Of a DNA stretch of 64,000 nt, positions 59,816-64,000 are shown piece after piece. This DNA comes from Gnetum montanum (lineage: Eukaryota; Streptophyta; Gnetopsida; Gnetales; Gnetaceae), in assembly GCA_015680685.1 (NCBI GenBank), contig MNCI01006151.1, forward strand, positions 638,155 through 702,154, read 5' to 3'. A model generated the notes under the pieces. The model ran no database searches and was not told the DNA's origin. It worked only from the letters and a program-made list of their open reading frames with translations. Each line of letters opens with the position of its first letter. Positions within the stretch are counted from its first letter, which is position 1. The position numbers were made by a program, and so were the translations under genes.

Positions 59816-61029
59816 TTGGTCCCTCTTTAGTAACATTTGGAGGAATCTACCCAAGAGGCATCGAAAAAGAAGTGCAAAACACCATGAACAACCAAGTACC
59901 AAGCATTAACCATCGACCCTTGGTTGGATGTCATCGTGTCATTTTCAAAAGTACATGGGATCGAGAGAATGTGGTTCAAGATGCAAGGGATCAGTTGTAA
60001 CCAGGGGAAGTCAAGAGTTGATCAATGGATATGATTGCTACTGGGATTGTGGGAGGGGAATGCTCTCACATGAATGAGCTACATCCTTGGTCCTTGTCAA
60101 AAGCCAATGTTTAGCAGACTCGGAGCCAAGACATAGGAGGTGTGTTCTTTGGAGAAACAGGACTCTAATGGGGTGTTTACAGGGCCTGTTGTAAACATCC
60201 AAAGCCACACGATGATGCACAACATGGGCTCATTGAGACATGAGTGTAATTGTTTTCCAAGACAATTGCCTTCTCGAGTGGGGCTTGTATGAGAATAGCC
60301 AACAGTCTTTTGTTTATGATGTCAAGGGGGTCATGAAGACCTTTTCCATGCATTTTGTTCTTTGACCTTTTGTTCTTTGTTTTTTTATTGTGTTTTCTTC
60401 TTTTCTTTTATTTTTTTGCTTTCTTTTTGTTTTTCTTTTATTATTATTATTTTTCTTTTTTTTGATCTTTTTGAGAGAGCTTGCTTTTTGTGCTGTGCTC
60501 GTGTTTGAGCACTTGCATTTTGCATCATGTACTATGTACCGTGTTTTGCGTCGCAACTGCTTAGAGAGTCACAGTGTGCAATAGTGTATCAAGAGTTTTG
60601 AGCTGAGTGGAATGTATCCAGGGGTGTAATTGAATAGGATAATTGGAACATGATGGGGAAATAGGCGATGTATCAAGAGTTGGGAATGTACTTATGAACA
60701 GATTGATTAACCTAGTTACGTGTGTCAAGAAAAATGTGATACCTTGTCGTTATGATGAACTGCATCTATGCACGAATGCCTCAGGCATATCATCCTGCAA
60801 ACACAACTCCAAGAAGACAAGAGAAACACAAATGAATTGGTTAACTAAGCACTCTAAACATGGAGATGGAGCCACTATGTGCAATTTCAAAGCACACAGA
60901 ATCATGAAGAACATCAACTTCATTAAGGTCCATGAGACAAATTATGCAGCAAATCTTTGTGGAACATGAACATGAACAACCAATCGCAGCAACACATCAT
61001 TTCAAGTTTTGCCTGGTTGTCGATGATGT
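59816..61029 (-). other. 3' untranslated region of the Tat-lineage element
   Basis: No protein domain was recognised. It includes a T-rich stretch at 60360-60470. The frames at 60314-60556 (Lys-rich) and 60390-60584 (Phe-rich) come only from it. The plus frame 60643-60969 (108 residues) shows no domain and runs against the element's sense. Confidence 0.45.
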
Positions 61030-61440
61030 TGCCAGTTTATAGTCTTAGTAGACTATTGTGGATTAGTTTTACATCATAACCATTTAAAAAATCCCAGTTT
61101 AGCATCGTAGCAGATGATGCATTGCTAGTTTATAGTCATAGCAGATTGTGAAGAGGCAAACCAATTTATAGTCTTAGTGGACTCTGGATGCTAGTTTCAT
61201 GTCATGGTGGACAGATGTGGTAGTTTAATGTCATATCAGACAAAGCTCTATGGTATCAGTTTTAAGTCATGATGCCAGGACTATTCTATGGTATCAGTTT
61301 CAAGTCATGATGCCAGGACTATCCTATGGTATCAGTTTTAAGTCATGATGTCAGGACTATTCTATAGTATTAGTTTTAAATCATGATGCTAGGACTATTC
61401 TGTACCTCAAGTTTATCAGACATAGTACCATTTCAGGTAC
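61030..61440 (-). repeat. Tandem repeat array in the Tat 3' UTR, with four 38-bp units
   Basis: Four head-to-tail 38-bp units start at 61248, 61286, 61324 and 61362 (CTATGGTATCAGTTTTAAGT...). From about 61030 to 61247 six or more diverged units of about 30-36 bp carry the related core AGTTTATAGTCATAGCAGAC. The change from diverged to near-identical units toward pol suggests recent amplification at one end. Confidence 0.85.
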
Positions 61441-62380
61441 AAATGGTTTGTAGGATTGGCGAACTCGTTTCCATCCATGTTAGCAAGTTTGAATGCTCCA
61501 TTATTGTATGCTTTGGTGACCAAGTAAGGCCCTTCCTAGTTGGCTGAGAATTTATTTGAGTGTTCACAGGTGGCTTTGAGGACTAGATCTCCTTCTTTGA
61601 TTGGGTTTTTATGGAGATCGTGTTTGTGCCTTTGCCTCTATTGTTTTTGGTACAATTCTATCTGATAAAGCGTTCGCACACACTCTTCTTCTATTGAATC
61701 AAGGTCAACAATGCACAGTTTATTGTTTTGACTTTCATCGAGGAGGCTAGAGAGAGCTATCCGCAATGAGGGAACTTGCAACTGTAAAGGTAAAACAGCT
61801 TCAGATCCTTATATAAGGCTATATGGAGTTTTACTTGTAGATGTTCGATGTGTTGTTCTGTATGCCCACAACGCATAGACCAATTGTTCATGCCATCGTT
61901 TCTTGCTCTGATTTAGCATCTTTTTGAGCACCATGATGACAGTTTTGTTTGTAGCCTCCACTTGACCATTTTTTTGTGGGTAGTAAGGTGATGAAAATTC
62001 ATGTTTAATACCCAGGCTTTCACAAAAGCTTTTAGTATCTGCACTGCTAAACTGTGGCCCATTGTCAATAATGATGATCATTGGAATACCAAAACAAGTC
62101 ACGATATTTTCTATTATGAAAATGCAAATGTGTTTTGAGGTGGTCTTCCTAAGGGGAATAGCTTCCACCCACTTTGTGAAATATTTAGTTACGGTGATAA
62201 TGAAGCTATGTCCTACAGAGGATGATGGCATCATTGGTCCAATTAAATCTAATCACCATTTTTGGAATGGCCATGTGATTTGCGTTGTATGTAGTTCATT
62301 AGGTGGCACATGTATTAGATTACCATGCTTTTGACAAATGTCACATGTTCTTACCTTGGAGATGCAATCATACTCCATGT
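61441..62380 (-). CDS. Tat-lineage gypsy integrase and pol C-terminus
   Basis: The minus frame 61809-62234 (141 residues, uninterrupted) holds most of the integrase core: KYFTKWVEAIPL, the second catalytic Asp in IIDNGPQF, and the catalytic Glu in NGQVEATN with exactly 35 residues between them, then LVYALWAYRTTHRTST and TPYSLI. The zinc-binding C-x2-C part (RTCDICQKHG, about 62335-62360) and the first Asp region (DLIGPM) lie just upstream. After a stop near 61808 the pol tail continues (EAVLPL, then a GDLVLKA and NWEGPYLVTKAYNNGAFKL block near 61480-61590). Integrase joins the DNA copy to the genome. The catalytic centre looks intact, but the stop after SLI and others nearby make the whole polyprotein defective or borderline. 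Confidence 0.75.
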
Positions 62381-62384
62381 GTGG

Positions 62385-63332
62385 CTAGTAGTAGCCTAAG
62401 CGCCTAATCTTTGTTGCCATTGCTTTGGGTGTGATGTGCCCTCCACAAAGTCCTTCGTGGACTTGTTCTACAATTGTTTGACTATCAATGCTACAAACAC
62501 ACATAAGAAAAATGCCTTCATAATATTTACGACACAAGGTGTCTCCTATTAATGCATATTGCTGGGAGTGTTTTCGCAGAACATCCTTTTGAGCGTTTGT
62601 CAAGTGTTGTGGAGGTTCGCCTCGTAGAAGGTATCCTTTTATGCCATCGTACCATTCTATTGTGTGTGTTGTGCTAATGGATGCTATAGGCATTTTGTCA
62701 CAAGTGTTGATTATAGGTTCGGCACAATTTGTTATAGAACTAGGCAACGCATGGAACATTTCGGGTGTCATGTTTAAGGCTAGTGTGGTGAGTGCATCAG
62801 CAATGGTGTTTTCACTTCTAGGAACATGTTGTACATCCATTTCCACTAGTTTTCTTAGTAGATGTTTGGTCAAATCACATTACGGTTGCAAATGGGGAGC
62901 CTTACATGCATAAACCTCAGTGACTTGATTAATAACTAATTGTGAATCTCCTTGAGCTATAAGACGTTAAATTCCCAAAGTCAACGCCGCTTGAAGGCCT
63001 CTAAGAAGACCTTCATATTCTGCCATGTTATTGGTACAAGGAAAGGTTAATCGATAAGCGAAGGGTTGGATTTCTCTAGAGGGATATACTAAAATGACTG
63101 CTGCACTTCCTTCTCGGGAGGTTGAAGCTCCATCGAAGTAGAGGATTGCCTCATAGTTATTAGGTACAGTGTCTATACTGTTGACATTCTCATTAGGGAA
63201 TTTAGGGTTGACTATTGCTTGATCATGTGTTGGCGAGATAGCTAATTGTGTAACTATTGCTTGACCTTTTGTGGAAGATTGAGCAACATAGTGTAGGTCA
63301 AACTTTGTGATCATCATCTTCCACCTAGCCAT
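62385..63332 (-). CDS. Tat-lineage second (archaeal-type) RNase H domain
   Basis: The minus frame 62967-63332 (121 residues) ends the first RNase H (MARWKMMITKFDL, the usual WQ-LL-EFD-like element) and, after a linker, starts the additional RNase H typical of Tat/Ogre elements: LYFDGASTSREGSAAVILV, FPCTNNMAEYEGLLRGLQAAL. The next part, with a frame interruption near 62880-62965, has VINQVTEVYACKAP and LLRKLVEMDVQHVPRSENTIADAL (frame 62385-62873, 162 residues), which runs on to the integrase zinc region (CGGHI). The extra RNase H is the diagnostic trait of the Tat lineage (family knowledge). Confidence 0.8.
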
Positions 63333-64000
63333 CCTATTCGATTTGTAGATGTTGTTAGTGATGGCGTGGAGTACATTATCCTTGCAACTGATGTAAACTT
63401 GATTTCAGAAGAGATAATGCCACCATTTCTTCAAGGAGAAGATGAGGGCGAGGCATGATTTTTCTACATCGTTGTATCATTTTTCATAGGTGATTAATGC
63501 ATGACTCAGGTAATACATAGGGATTTTGACTCCATCCTCGTGTTTTTGACAAAGCATCGATGCAATGGAGGAATCGAAAGTTGCAAGGTAGATGTAGAAA
63601 GGTTTATGACTTTGTGGAGGATAAATAGTTGGTAGTTGAGCCAACTCTTATTTTATATTCTCAAATGCTTCCTTGCATTGTTGAGTCCATTGGAAATGTA
63701 CATTCTTTCGTAATAGATGTTGCATGGGACTCAACTTATCTATAAGCTTTTCAATAAAGCATCTAATAAATTACAGTCTACCTTGGAGGCCACATAGTTC
63801 GGTGAGGTTTCTTAGTGATTGCATATTGGTTATTGCTTTGACCTTATCAGGGTCTACCCATATCCCTGTTTCAGAGACTAGGAAACCAATCATTTTACCC
63901 TTTTTAACACCAAAAATGCATTTCTTTGAATTGAGTCTAAGGTTATATTTGAGACACCATTTAAGCACTAAGTCTAGATCTTTTGCATGTTTTTAGTTGT
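63333..64000 (-). pseudogene. Tat-lineage reverse transcriptase C-terminus and first RNase H
   Basis: The minus frame 63771-63968 carries the end of reverse transcriptase: LKYNLRLNSKKCIFGV, GKMIGFLVSETGIWVDPDKVKAI and LCGLQGRL. Shifted frames toward 63340 give YYLSHALITYEK and CLALIFSLKKWWHYL of the first RNase H. Stops interrupt the two. The polymerase core with YxDD lies beyond the window's right edge. Confidence 0.7.

Noticed and set aside
60314-60584. Lys-rich and Phe-rich frames as genes
   Set aside because: Both are readings of one T-rich tract in the Tat 3' UTR.
1-64000. CRISPR arrays, bacterial operons, riboswitches, rRNA
   Set aside because: No regularly spaced identical repeats of suitable size, no operon-like gene spacing, and no rRNA-like conserved blocks were seen. 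All evidence points to a plant nuclear genome.

Overview
The window is seed-plant nuclear DNA, most likely from a gymnosperm or another large-genome plant (inference). It holds one spliced gene of a plant-specific transcription-factor family. Everything else is AT-rich, strongly decayed and nested transposable elements. Many element stops and primer-binding-site changes are C-to-T or G-to-A, as expected from long-term loss of methylated cytosine. No bacterial, organellar or viral operon-like organisation is present.

Layout. 1-5.1 kb: a motif array and copy A of an unclassified repeat with a coiled-coil reading frame. 5.8-6.4 kb: a solo LTR (family X). 7.9-10.4 kb: a GC-richer island with the PLATZ gene (8718-10284, three exons, 203 residues). 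10.6-15.9 kb: short tandem repeats and a SINE copy, no gene. 16.1-27.3 kb: a minus-strand LINE split by a complete LTR retrotransposon (20717-26682, family Y) that has a gag remnant but no recognisable pol. 27.5-30.3 kb: a plus-strand LINE ORF1 remnant, a repeat present twice directly and once inverted, and a SINE cluster. 30.9-38.6 kb: a minus-strand hAT-type transposase pseudogene of the ZMYM/ZBED kind, split by a family X LTR element (32115-37522). 40.9-46.2 kb: more SINEs and repeat copy B, itself broken by another family X LTR. 46.3-53.1 kb: a plus-strand Ty3/gypsy element (Athila-like pol) ending in a family Y LTR. 53.1-58.0 kb: the 3' part of a minus-strand chromovirus-like gypsy element. 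58.1-64.0 kb: the 3' LTR, tandem-repeat 3' UTR and pol of a better preserved Tat-lineage gypsy element that runs off the right edge.

Relationships. The family Y gag-only element and the Athila-like element share LTR ends and a GATATC-rich U3, so they look like a non-autonomous/autonomous pair. Family X has four LTRs here. A tRNA-derived SINE-like family recurs at least eight times, with recognisable A and B boxes and a shared body. The only gene expected to make a working protein is PLATZ. The right-hand Tat element keeps an intact integrase D-35-E spacing but has stops and frameshifts elsewhere.

Limits: everything was read by eye. Boundaries of old repeats are approximate unless a TG...CA end, a target-site duplication or a splice site is stated. 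I found no convincing new multi-gene system. The most novel-looking items are the SINE family, the coiled-coil repeat family and the gag-only family Y element.
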